Shown piece after piece: positions 6,329 through 12,196 of a DNA stretch of 64,000 nt (positions are counted from its first letter, which is position 1; each line of letters opens with the position of its first letter). Source of the DNA: a virus; IMG/VR virus record IMGVR_UViG_3300051212_000701, positions 1-64,000 of that record; one strand, 5' to 3'. A program made the position numbers and the translations under genes. Below the pieces are notes generated by a model. The model was not told where the DNA came from and made no database searches. It saw nothing but the letters and a program-made list of their open reading frames with translations.

Positions 6329-7247
6329 GGATTGCTCCCTCTTGATTAATTAGTCTAGCGTTTTTAACCTTAGAATTGCTAGAAATTGTTGCAGTTTTTG
6401 CAATAAGATCGTACATTTGTGAGACTGTAAATCCTGGCTTTGAAGATTTAACTGCAAGCCATTGTGCTGCAGCAATTTGAATTGATGCAGAGGTCCCAGC
6501 AACAGGAACCTTCTTATTTCCTGGACCAAAGGTTTGTGTAGTTCCTTGTGCGTAGAAATCAATAAGCTTGGCGTCATAGTTTGAATATACTGCAACAGAC
6601 TTTGTTGGCATTGTTGCCCCAATTGCTATAGATTCTGGAAGACAGGCTGGCCAGTTAATTCTTGTTAAATCAAAATCATTTCCTGCTGGCAAGAATACTG
6701 GAATACCAGAGTCTAGGAGTGTTTTGATTTTAGATTGAGTAGTAGGTGTTCTAGGGCAGTAATCAGTTCCTGCAACAAAATTTCTTGCTGATTGAGCCAT
6801 AGTTACTGCTTGAATATTATATTTTGCGGAGTTATCAATTACCCATTGAAGAGCATTGAATACGGTTTGTTCAGTTGCTACTTGACGAATACCATCTGGG
6901 TTATTGCCAATAATACGAACGAATACAATGTTCATTTCTGGATTTGTAACAGCAGCAAGATAAGCCATTTGAGTGCCATGATCAAATCCATTTTTTGTAA
7001 TTAGATTTGCAGGAAGAGTTGCTGCACCTGGACCCTCTTGAATCTTTTGTCCGTTAGGACATGGTCCACGTTCAAGAACGCATACTTCTTGAATAATTCT
7101 ATCTTTGAAAATTGGTAAAGATGTGTCAATCGCTGTGTCCAGGATTGCTATCGAAGGTTTTAGATTATTATTCTTTAAAGAAGCATGTGCTGCTCCAGGA
7201 ATAATTAGAGTAAGGGCCACAAGGGCGGTTGTTAGTTTTTTATTCAT
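6321..7247 (-). CDS. Secreted subtilisin-like serine protease
   Basis: 308 residues. Residues 1-22 form a signal peptide ending in AHA. The S8 family catalytic triad is complete: D37 in AILDTAID, H90 in FDHGTQMA, S253 in GTSASIQIAA, plus the oxyanion asparagine N190 in PAGND. The mature domain is compact (about 285 residues) without an obvious propeptide. Cysteines at 56, 63, 164 and 202 could form disulfides, in keeping with export. A secreted phage protease could process the surface protein at 3936 or degrade host envelope proteins (inference). Expressed from a leaderless-type promoter. Confidence 0.88.
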   Translation of the reverse strand: MNKKLTTALVALTLIIPGAAHASLKNNNLKPSIAILDTAIDTSLPIFKDRIIQEVCVLERGPCPNGQKIQEGPGAATLPANLITKNGFDHGTQMAYLAAVTNPEMNIVFVRIIGNNPDGIRQVATEQTVFNALQWVIDNSAKYNIQAVTMAQSARNFVAGTDYCPRTPTTQSKIKTLLDSGIPVFLPAGNDFDLTRINWPACLPESIAIGATMPTKSVAVYSNYDAKLIDFYAQGTTQTFGPGNKKVPVAGTSASIQIAAAQWLAVKSSKPGFTVSQMYDLIAKTATISSNSKVKNARLINQEGAIRG

Positions 7248-7254
7248 AGAGTAT

Positions 7255-7282
7255 ATAATATCAAAAAACTTCTGGTTGTCAA
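7255..7282 (-). promoter_or_regulatory. Promoter for subtilase gene, near-leaderless
   Basis: Minus strand: -35 TTGACA (7282-7277), 16 bases, -10 TATTAT (7260-7255), seven bases, then ATG at 7247. No ribosome binding site fits in the gap, so a leaderless or nearly leaderless mRNA is expected. Confidence 0.65.
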
Positions 7283-7285
7283 TAG

Positions 7286-7462
7286 CTACTTATTGTTTAT
7301 TTTATCTAGTTTGTCTTTATACCACTTGCCTGCGTCTAGGCTGTTTATTTCTAAGCCCTGAGACTCTAGCAAATTATTTAAAGTTTGAGTGTAAAGCTCT
7401 ACCATCATTTCAAGTCTTACAACCTGCATTTCTAGTATTCTTAGTCTTTCTGACTTTCTCAC
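7286..7462 (-). CDS. Small coiled-coil protein, 58 aa
   Basis: GTG start 7462-7460 overlapping the upstream stop as GTGA; TAG at 7288-7286. Heptad-like leucine/valine spacing over residues 5-35 (LRILEMQVVRLEMMVELY) indicates a coiled coil, followed by a polar tail with KWYKDKLDK. No family recognised. Translational coupling to the membrane protein upstream suggests that they work together. Confidence 0.6.
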   Translation of the reverse strand: MRKSERLRILEMQVVRLEMMVELYTQTLNNLLESQGLEINSLDAGKWYKDKLDKINNK

Positions 7463-7848
7463 TCCATATCCTCTCTACGATCAATAGGCGTAGGCGCTGT
7501 AGCTACGCTTCCACAATTAACACATTCCATATCTAGCATGTAATAAGCAATTTGATAGTCATCAAAACTTACTTTTAAATTCCATATATCTGAGCCACAG
7601 GGGCAAACATGGGTAGGTGTTCCTCTTATATCCATTGCATGCTCGTAGCTTATTGGTTTAAACTTAACAATATCTGGGGCAGTTGCAAATGCTTCTGCTT
7701 CTTTTTTTAATGCTTTCAAATCTTCTTTTTCAAAAACTAAAACTTCATAGTATTTAAGAAAAGTTCTTATAAATCTTACTATCTTAAATGAATATATGAT
7801 TGCAAGTATTGTTACTGCTCCTATACCTGCATATATTAGGTTTTCCAT
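7459..7848 (-). CDS. Membrane-anchored zinc-ribbon protein, 129 aa
   Basis: Residues 3-24 are a transmembrane segment (IYAGIGAVTILAIIYSFKIV) followed by a short basic and charged helix. The C-terminal half carries CPCG and, 30 residues later, CVNCG, a rubredoxin-like zinc ribbon that would face the cytoplasm if the N-terminus is outside. Role unknown. It sits between the Ntn-hydrolase and a coiled-coil gene in one tight operon. Confidence 0.65.
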   Translation of the reverse strand: MENLIYAGIGAVTILAIIYSFKIVRFIRTFLKYYEVLVFEKEDLKALKKEAEAFATAPDIVKFKPISYEHAMDIRGTPTHVCPCGSDIWNLKVSFDDYQIAYYMLDMECVNCGSVATAPTPIDRREDME

Positions 7849-7849
7849 A

Positions 7850-8404
7850 TTATACCTGTATAAATGAATAAGGGGCGGAAACAGCCATATTAAATGTAGC
7901 TGCTGCTTCTAATGCCACTTTCATTCTTACCTTTGGGTTCTTTTGATTTTTAGTTGCATAAAGAGCACCTAATGCTAAGAAAGCTCCGCTTCCTTCTGCC
8001 ATATAATTAACTATGTTTTCTGCTATATGAAAATCTTCATCCATAGTAAAGATTCTTCCTTCAACCCCTATTAGGAATATTCCGCCTTCATCTTCTTGCC
8101 CCGAAACCTGGCTTCCGTATCCGTGTGCCCTGAAGGCATCTTTTACTGAATCAACAAACTTTGTTCTCATAAACTTGTCTAGTCCTGAGTTAGTTTTGGT
8201 TGGAGTATATTTTGGTGGGGTCCAGTTGTATTGAAGAATCTGTCCCATTCTAAAGGAATCTGTAAATGCAATTCCATATTGTCCTACTTTAAAAACTTTA
8301 GGATCTTTTCTTGCAAGAATCCATCCAGTCTTGTCATCTGAGGCTGCATGATCAGCCCCCATGTAAACTATTCCATTTTGGGCTATGGCTACAATACAGG
8401 TCAT
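7850..8404 (-). CDS. Ntn-hydrolase, proteasome/HslV-like
   Basis: 184 residues. The start MTCIVAIAQNGIVYMGADHA resembles proteasome beta and HslV subunits: removal of Met1 would expose Thr2 as nucleophile, with D18 in GAD and a lysine in DPKVFKVG as catalytic partners. A GxF/S-RMG helix (SFRMGQILQY) follows, as in uncharacterised phage and actinobacterial proteasome-like proteins. Whether it forms a barrel, joins the host proteasome or acts as a different amidohydrolase cannot be told. First gene after a leaderless promoter. Confidence 0.75.
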   Translation of the reverse strand: MTCIVAIAQNGIVYMGADHAASDDKTGWILARKDPKVFKVGQYGIAFTDSFRMGQILQYNWTPPKYTPTKTNSGLDKFMRTKFVDSVKDAFRAHGYGSQVSGQEDEGGIFLIGVEGRIFTMDEDFHIAENIVNYMAEGSGAFLALGALYATKNQKNPKVRMKVALEAAATFNMAVSAPYSFIQV

Positions 8405-8410
8405 AGTACA

Positions 8411-8439
8411 AGTATACTATTTAAAAATTCGAAAGTCTA
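8411..8439 (-). promoter_or_regulatory. Leaderless promoter for Ntn-hydrolase gene
   Basis: Minus strand: -35 TAGACT (8439-8434), 17 bases, -10 TATACT (8416-8411), six bases, ATG at 8404. The -35 overlaps the stop codon of the upstream gene (8437-8439). Confidence 0.6.
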
Positions 8440-8730
8440 GTCCCCTTCTTCTGGGTGACTAAAATGTAATAAACTGTGCTCAAGTTCAGCTTTAACCGAA
8501 ATTAATTCTTGTATAGTGGAGTAGTATTTTTGCTTCCACTCATCTAATTCTTTTTCCAGGGCATATAGCCTAATTTGACAATCTTTGAGCTCAAGCATTA
8601 GCCTATCGTGCTCACGCTCAGATTTTCTGACATTTTCTTTCTTAGTGTCTCTAAGGTAGGCTATTAGTCCAGTTACCAAGGCCCCCAACAATGTTGAAGA
8701 AATGGTAATAATTAGGGTCTCAGTATTCAT
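8437..8730 (-). CDS. TM plus coiled-coil protein, 97 aa
   Basis: Residues 5-27 are one transmembrane helix (LIITISSTLLGALVTGLIAY), then a basic patch and a long charged coiled coil (residues 35-90). This topology resembles small inner-membrane spanin-like or Rz-like proteins, but those are not expected in a monoderm or actinobacterial setting and it is 2 kb from the endolysin. A TATAAT box (8747-8742) precedes the ATG by 9 bases, with no clear -35. Function unassigned. Confidence 0.6.
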   Translation of the reverse strand: MNTETLIITISSTLLGALVTGLIAYLRDTKKENVRKSEREHDRLMLELKDCQIRLYALEKELDEWKQKYYSTIQELISVKAELEHSLLHFSHPEEGD

Positions 8731-8758
8731 GATAAACTAATTATACATGAAAATAAGT

Positions 8759-8995
8759 TTAAACTAATAGTTCTGAAGCTTTAATTTCCTCACCCAAATA
8801 GCGTCTTTTAACAATAAACTCTTTTACGGTGTCTGGTCCAGACTGTCTTCCTGCCAAAATAATTACCCATCTTGGTTCATATTTTTGCTCAATACAAGAC
8901 TGACACATAAACAAATTAATTGGCATTATGACAGACTTTTTTAAGTTTAGTTTATTTTTAGACTTACTACAAGAGTAGCACAAGATCTTTTCCAT
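8759..8995 (-). CDS. Zinc-finger protein, 78 aa
   Basis: Two cysteine pairs, CYSC at 6-9 and CQSC at 31-34, form a single treble-clef-like zinc site; the remaining residues are a basic beta-rich tail (WVIILAGRQSGPDTVKEF). Start codon overlaps the stop of the upstream gene by 1 base. No named family. Likely nucleic-acid or protein binding by analogy only. Confidence 0.65.
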   Translation of the reverse strand: MEKILCYSCSKSKNKLNLKKSVIMPINLFMCQSCIEQKYEPRWVIILAGRQSGPDTVKEFIVKRRYLGEEIKASELLV

Positions 8996-9192
8996 TAATC
9001 ATCTTCCTCTATATGCTCAAAGACTATCTCGTCCATGACTGTGAACTCATCATTTTCCATAAGCTCTTCTATTTCTTCCCCATCTTTTTCGTATTTAACT
9101 TTTGAAGCGTAAGTGCCCAAGCTCTCTACAGTTCCATATACTCTTTCTACATGCAAAAATACAACATTAACTACTTCGTAATATTTTTTCAC
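8995..9192 (-). CDS. Small acidic hypothetical protein, 65 aa
   Basis: Highly acidic C-terminal half (EKDGEEIEELMENDEF, EHIEEDD) after a beta-like N-terminus MKKYYEVVNVVFLHVERVYG. It overlaps its upstream neighbour by 26 bases. An acidic surface like this is seen in DNA-mimic proteins, but nothing else supports that. No family recognised. Confidence 0.55.
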   Translation of the reverse strand: MKKYYEVVNVVFLHVERVYGTVESLGTYASKVKYEKDGEEIEELMENDEFTVMDEIVFEHIEEDD

Positions 9193-9493
9193 TGGGTACC
9201 CCTTCTAGTTCGCATCTTACTCCGTAAGACTCGATTAACCTTTTAACTCTGTCAACATAATCTATAACCATTTCCTTTTTGGTTCCTTGATACTGTATAA
9301 AATTATCTTCATATAATCTTAAAGCTAAAAAATCTGGGTACTGCACCACATCCAGCATGAGATCTGGAACTGGTTTTTTTATTTCACGTACTTTAGTAGA
9401 CATCTCTTTAGTATAAAAAACTGGCTTGTTGGGCTCACCATTCCATAGGTTTATGCCGTGCTTAAAATGATCTTTATTTCCTATTAATTCCAT
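9167..9493 (-). CDS. Hypothetical protein, 108 aa
   Basis: Small soluble protein with MELIGNKDHFKHGINLWNGE and a segment DFLALRLYEDNFIQYQGTKK like those in small regulatory proteins of actinophages and mycobacteria. The KKEMVIDYVDRVKRLIESYG helix is amphipathic. It overlaps the WhiB gene end by 20 bases, so it is co-translated with the regulator and is probably regulated with it. No function recognised. Confidence 0.65.
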   Translation of the reverse strand: MELIGNKDHFKHGINLWNGEPNKPVFYTKEMSTKVREIKKPVPDLMLDVVQYPDFLALRLYEDNFIQYQGTKKEMVIDYVDRVKRLIESYGVRCELEGVPSEKILRSS

Positions 9494-9794
9494 TTTTAAC
9501 CCTAATCATTTTCCAAACCTCTGGAGTTTTGTGAATGTTTTTCATCTTATCTATTTCTCCGCTATTTAAATATATTCCGCCCCACACTCCATGCTCGTTA
9601 TTTTCTACTGCAGAATCATAACACATTCTAGCAACGGGACAAGATAGACACATTTCGTCTATATTTTTTGCAATATTTACATCAGATTCATATTTATCAT
9701 AGAATAGATTGGTATCCATTCCTCTACAAATAGATAAATGATACCAGCTAAACTCTTCTTGATCTGTTCCTAATTCACTTAAAATATCTGACAT
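9474..9794 (-). CDS. whiB: WhiB-family Fe-S transcription regulator
   Basis: 106 residues. The four cluster-binding cysteines are in the WhiB order: C23, then C49-x2-C52-x5-C58, followed by the GVWGG turn at 69-73 and a basic C-terminus. Typical WhiB features CRG and NLFY are also present. WhiB proteins carry a [4Fe-4S] cluster, bind the primary sigma factor and act on promoters. They are limited to actinobacteria and their phages, which identifies the host phylum. Phage copies (as in mycobacteriophage TM4) can shut off host WhiB regulation and superinfection. The gene is second in an operon with a palindromic promoter (10043-10093). Confidence 0.93.
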   Translation of the reverse strand: MSDILSELGTDQEEFSWYHLSICRGMDTNLFYDKYESDVNIAKNIDEMCLSCPVARMCYDSAVENNEHGVWGGIYLNSGEIDKMKNIHKTPEVWKMIRVKNGINRK

Positions 9795-10008
9795 ATTTAG
9801 CTGGTAGCTTCCAAATTCCTTCGTTATTAACAGATACTCTTTCTGCTATACCCCAATTATCTTTTCTATACATGCCTTTTATGCTAGTATATCCGCCAGA
9901 ATCTTGTTTCCAAATCATTAGATCATAGTTGTCCCAAAAGGATTCTTGTCTATTTGTTTGTGATTTTCTTATAAAAACCTCTACACCTTTTAATGTGAGA
10001 TTTAACAT
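9775..10008 (-). CDS. Hypothetical protein upstream of WhiB, 77 aa
   Basis: A small beta-rich protein (EVFIRKSQTNRQESFWDNYD, then GGYTSIKGMYRKDNWGIAER). It resembles short ssDNA- or antirepressor-like phage proteins in outline only. It is the first gene after the palindromic promoter and overlaps WhiB by 20 bases, so the two are made together. No family recognised. Confidence 0.6.
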   Translation of the reverse strand: MLNLTLKGVEVFIRKSQTNRQESFWDNYDLMIWKQDSGGYTSIKGMYRKDNWGIAERVSVNNEGIWKLPAKYVRYFK

Positions 10009-10042
10009 TTTATTCCTTGTCTAGTATGTCCGCCTAAACAGT

Positions 10043-10093
10043 AGGGCCGCAGCCCATATATATATTATACAGTAAGGATTGCGGCCCTGTCAA
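10043..10093 (-). promoter_or_regulatory. Consensus promoter with palindromic operator (WhiB operon)
   Basis: Minus strand: perfect -35 TTGACA (10093-10088), 18-base spacer, perfect -10 TATAAT (10069-10064). A 9-base perfect inverted repeat, AGGGCCGCA (10043-10051) and TGCGGCCCT (10080-10088), has one arm touching the -35 and the other about 10 bases past the expected start point. Its GC content stands out from the AT-rich surroundings. The placement fits a two-site operator. The downstream arm also forms a small hairpin GGGCTGCGGCCC in the RNA leader. Which protein binds is unknown. Confidence 0.75.
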
Positions 10094-10225
10094 TCAAATT
10101 TCTATATCATCTTCTGGAATTTTTAATTCCTCTATTTCTTTATCAATATCTAATATGGTTGGATCTTCTATTAATCCCTTAAACATTAATCTAAGCGTTT
10201 CTATATCTACCTTATTATCTTGCAT
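10094..10225 (-). CDS. Small acidic protein, 43 aa
   Basis: ATG 10225-10223 to TGA 10096-10094. Strongly acidic and probably helical (EDPTILDIDKEIEELKIPED). It overlaps the stop of the 118 aa gene by 11 bases, and its own stop abuts the -35 of the WhiB promoter. No family recognised. Confidence 0.5.
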   Translation of the reverse strand: MQDNKVDIETLRLMFKGLIEDPTILDIDKEIEELKIPEDDIEI

Positions 10226-10571
10226 TTTTTGGAATTAGGGTTTGTGGACCTTCTGTGCCAAATATTGATTTCTTAACTGGAACACAATTTGGAACTCGTC
10301 TTCCATTTTTTTCTTTCATTCCGACCTGCTTATACCCTGTCCAGCATGCCTTTTGCATGTTATCCCATTTATCTTCATCTTCATTATCAGACTCATATTT
10401 CTTAGAAATTTCTTCGTCGTCTTCTTCTTTATCTTCCTTTTCGTCCTCTTCTTCATCCTCATCGTCTTCTTCAATTTCAATTTCAATTGCTTTAGTTATA
10501 GGATTAACCACATCATCTAGCATGTCCTTGATTTCTTCTACTATCTCTTGCATTTCCAATGACTTTTTCAT
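10215..10571 (-). CDS. Acidic protein with phage C-terminal CxPGY-like motif
   Basis: 118 residues. Residues 30-70 are an almost continuous Glu/Asp run, disordered. Residues 75-100 carry ACWTGYKQVGMKEKNGRRVP followed by NCVP, a motif I know as a recurrent C-terminal tag (CWxGYxQxGxKxKNGRxVPNCVP) on phage proteins, often capsid maturation or assembly proteins. Here it occurs far from the head genes. The acidic run may act as a chaperone or DNA mimic. Function open. Confidence 0.65.
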   Translation of the reverse strand: MKKSLEMQEIVEEIKDMLDDVVNPITKAIEIEIEEDDEDEEEDEKEDKEEDDEEISKKYESDNEDEDKWDNMQKACWTGYKQVGMKEKNGRRVPNCVPVKKSIFGTEGPQTLIPKNAR

Positions 10572-10581
10572 ATTTTTCTCT

Positions 10582-10725
10582 CTATTTTTCCTTAACCTGA
10601 ATAACTTTAACAGACTTTACTTCGTCATCTGCTCCAAAAATATCATTAACATAATCCACTGCATCGTTCTCATCAAAAGCTTCTACTTCCGCATCAACTT
10701 CTATTTTGACCTTGTAGATTTTCAT
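10582..10725 (-). CDS. Small acidic hypothetical protein, 47 aa
   Basis: ATG 10725-10723 to TAG 10584-10582. The sequence KIYKVKIEVDAEVEAFDEND looks like one beta strand plus a short helix, with a final strand VKSVKVIQVKEK: a likely small beta-alpha-beta fold. It follows the endolysin gene by two bases. No family recognised. Confidence 0.55.
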   Translation of the reverse strand: MKIYKVKIEVDAEVEAFDENDAVDYVNDIFGADDEVKSVKVIQVKEK

Positions 10726-10727
10726 AT

Positions 10728-11324
10728 TTATTTACCGCAGGTTGGGCACTTTCCATCTGCTGAAGTTGGCTTAGAAGCAACATTCCCAACAGATTTAAAC
10801 TTAGGACGACCAAATCCTACAATTGAAACCATTACTCCTGCTTTGTTTTTCTTATATGCACGAAGTTGCTTGCAGCATTCTCCGCCATTACGCTGGCTTC
10901 CCTTTTTGTGTGAAGAAGTGTTGCCTTCAATACACCATACGGTCCCATCTTCATTATCTTCAATAACAATTCCGACATGAGAAATTCTATCGACACCGTC
11001 TGAAGGGAAATCAAAATAGGCAATATCTCCTGGCTCAGGATCAGCAATATCTCCATCAATCCAAGCGTTTGCTTTCTTGAATGCTGCTGCTCCTCCAGGT
11101 GTGTATACTGTGTTTGGAATCTTGACTCCTGCTTCGTTTGCACACCAATTTACAAAACTTCCACACCAAGGTTGGAAATTTGCCTTGGTGTACGCTCCAT
11201 ATTTTGTCTCGTTGTCTTTTGGTCCTTCGATATATCCTACCTGAGACTTAGCAACTTGAATTAAACGAGCAGCGGTTCCTGCTGGAGCCTTTGCTGTTTC
11301 TGCTGGTACTGGAAAGTCTGTCAT
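10728..11324 (-). CDS. Endolysin, CHAP-type amidase/peptidase
   Basis: 198 residues from ATG 11324. I prefer this start because AAGGA precedes it and it avoids overlapping the upstream gene; a longer frame to 11378 exists. The CHAP/NlpC-like catalytic cysteine is C54 in WCGSFVNW, the histidine H116 in ISHVGIVI, and N135 follows in IEGNTS. The C-terminus is a short CPTCGK. Such enzymes cut the peptide part of peptidoglycan to release progeny. No extra cell-wall-binding domain is visible. Adjacent membrane proteins are holin candidates. Confidence 0.85.
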   Translation of the reverse strand: MTDFPVPAETAKAPAGTAARLIQVAKSQVGYIEGPKDNETKYGAYTKANFQPWCGSFVNWCANEAGVKIPNTVYTPGGAAAFKKANAWIDGDIADPEPGDIAYFDFPSDGVDRISHVGIVIEDNEDGTVWCIEGNTSSHKKGSQRNGGECCKQLRAYKKNKAGVMVSIVGFGRPKFKSVGNVASKPTSADGKCPTCGK

Positions 11325-11325
11325 A

Positions 11326-11769
11326 TTAATCCTTATCCCAATCTGTATCAACTGGTTGTTCTGCTGGCATTGCGCCATCTGGCTTCGCAGCTAAACGTGC
11401 TCTAACTGCATCTAGCTCTGCATCAAGCTTATCTTCTGCCATTCTAATTTCTGATTCAAGCTTTTTATCTGCTTGAGTATTTTTTGCATCTACTTCTTTG
11501 TTATCAATCTGTGCTTTCATAATATCTTTAGCACCTGATTGTCCAATTAGAAGACCCGCCAAAGTTCCTGTGATAAATGTTGCAACTGAACCAAGCACGT
11601 TAAAGAACATCTTATCGTTTTCTGACTGCTGCCCAATTGGTTGTGATACGAACAATAGCCCGTATAAAATTCCTACTGATGTCAAAAGAAGAATTGTTCC
11701 AAGAGTCAATCCTAGAATAAATTTCAATCTTGCATCAAGATCCGCTGGTGTTAATCTTTCTTTAGCCAT
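11326..11769 (-). CDS. Two-TM membrane protein, holin candidate
   Basis: 147 residues. TM1 is about 16-37 (FILGLTLGTILLLTSVGILY), TM2 about 56-75 (VLGSVATFITGTLAGLLIGQ). The C-terminal half is a charged coiled coil (KLESEIRMAEDKLDAELDAV). It is immediately upstream of the endolysin with one base between, the standard position for a holin, although the coiled-coil tail is longer than usual. The alternative holin is 12002-12196. Confidence 0.65.
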   Translation of the reverse strand: MAKERLTPADLDARLKFILGLTLGTILLLTSVGILYGLLFVSQPIGQQSENDKMFFNVLGSVATFITGTLAGLLIGQSGAKDIMKAQIDNKEVDAKNTQADKKLESEIRMAEDKLDAELDAVRARLAAKPDGAMPAEQPVDTDWDKD

Positions 11770-11983
11770 TTTTTACCTTACTATTCTGATAGTCTGTCCA
11801 TATTTTTTCGCCAACAATATCTTTGCTGCACGTGCCTGTTGCATCACAAACTGGTGGATTACATTCTGCTTTATCCCAATTTGCTTGATCTTGGCAAGGA
11901 TAGCGGAAACTGCCCTGATACCCACACCCTGTGAGTGTTAGAACTAGCATCACGCTTGACAATGAGGCAATTATTTTTCTCAT
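11762..11983 (-). CDS. Small lipoprotein, 73 aa
   Basis: The signal MRKIIASLSSVMLVLTLTGC ends in a lipobox (LTGC, lipidated C20). The mature part is 53 residues with four more cysteines (C30, C41, C46, C52), probably two disulfides. Phage lipoproteins in lysis or entry-exclusion regions can block superinfecting DNA (as in Ltp from streptococcal phage); that function is inference. The start is six bases after a -10, so the transcript may be leaderless. Confidence 0.75.
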   Translation of the reverse strand: MRKIIASLSSVMLVLTLTGCGYQGSFRYPCQDQANWDKAECNPPVCDATGTCSKDIVGEKIWTDYQNSKVKNG

Positions 11984-11989
11984 ATGCCT

Positions 11990-12018
11990 ATTATAGCATT
12001 TCTATTCTTCTTTTCGAA
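11990..12018 (-). promoter_or_regulatory. Promoter before lipoprotein gene
   Basis: Minus strand: weak -35 TTCGAA (12018-12013), 17 bases, extended -10 TGCTATAAT with TATAAT at 11995-11990, six bases, then ATG at 11983. It combines the two promoter styles of this window and lies partly inside the end of the upstream 12002-12196 gene. Confidence 0.6.
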
Positions 12019-12196
12019 GGGGTATGGTTATTAGCCATATAACCGTAGCAACAATAGTAGCAATTCCGACTACATCTTGAGCGGTCCCAGTAAGGGTTAG
12101 CCAGGCAATAAAGAAGCCAAGAAGGGTCCAAACTTGGGCTATACTCTCTTTAACAGCCTCCCAAAGCCAGCTAAACAAGCCTTTGATTATTTTCAT
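12002..12196 (-). CDS. Small two-TM protein, holin candidate
   Basis: 64 residues: an amphipathic start (MKIIKGLFSWLWEAVKESIA), TM1 about 20-38 (VWTLLGFFIAWLTLTG), TM2 about 41-58 (VVGIATIVATVIWLITI), and a charged tail LRKEE. Size and topology are typical of class II holins. It overlaps the PA14 protein stop by one base (TAATG) with AGGAGG upstream. Membrane location is clear; which of the two lysis-region proteins triggers lysis is not. Confidence 0.7.
   Translation of the reverse strand: MKIIKGLFSWLWEAVKESIAQVWTLLGFFIAWLTLTGTAQDVVGIATIVATVIWLITIPLRKEE

Noticed and set aside
8437-8730. Spanin (i-spanin) call for the TM plus coiled-coil protein
   Set aside because: No outer-membrane partner and the likely host has no conventional outer membrane; 2 kb away from the endolysin.
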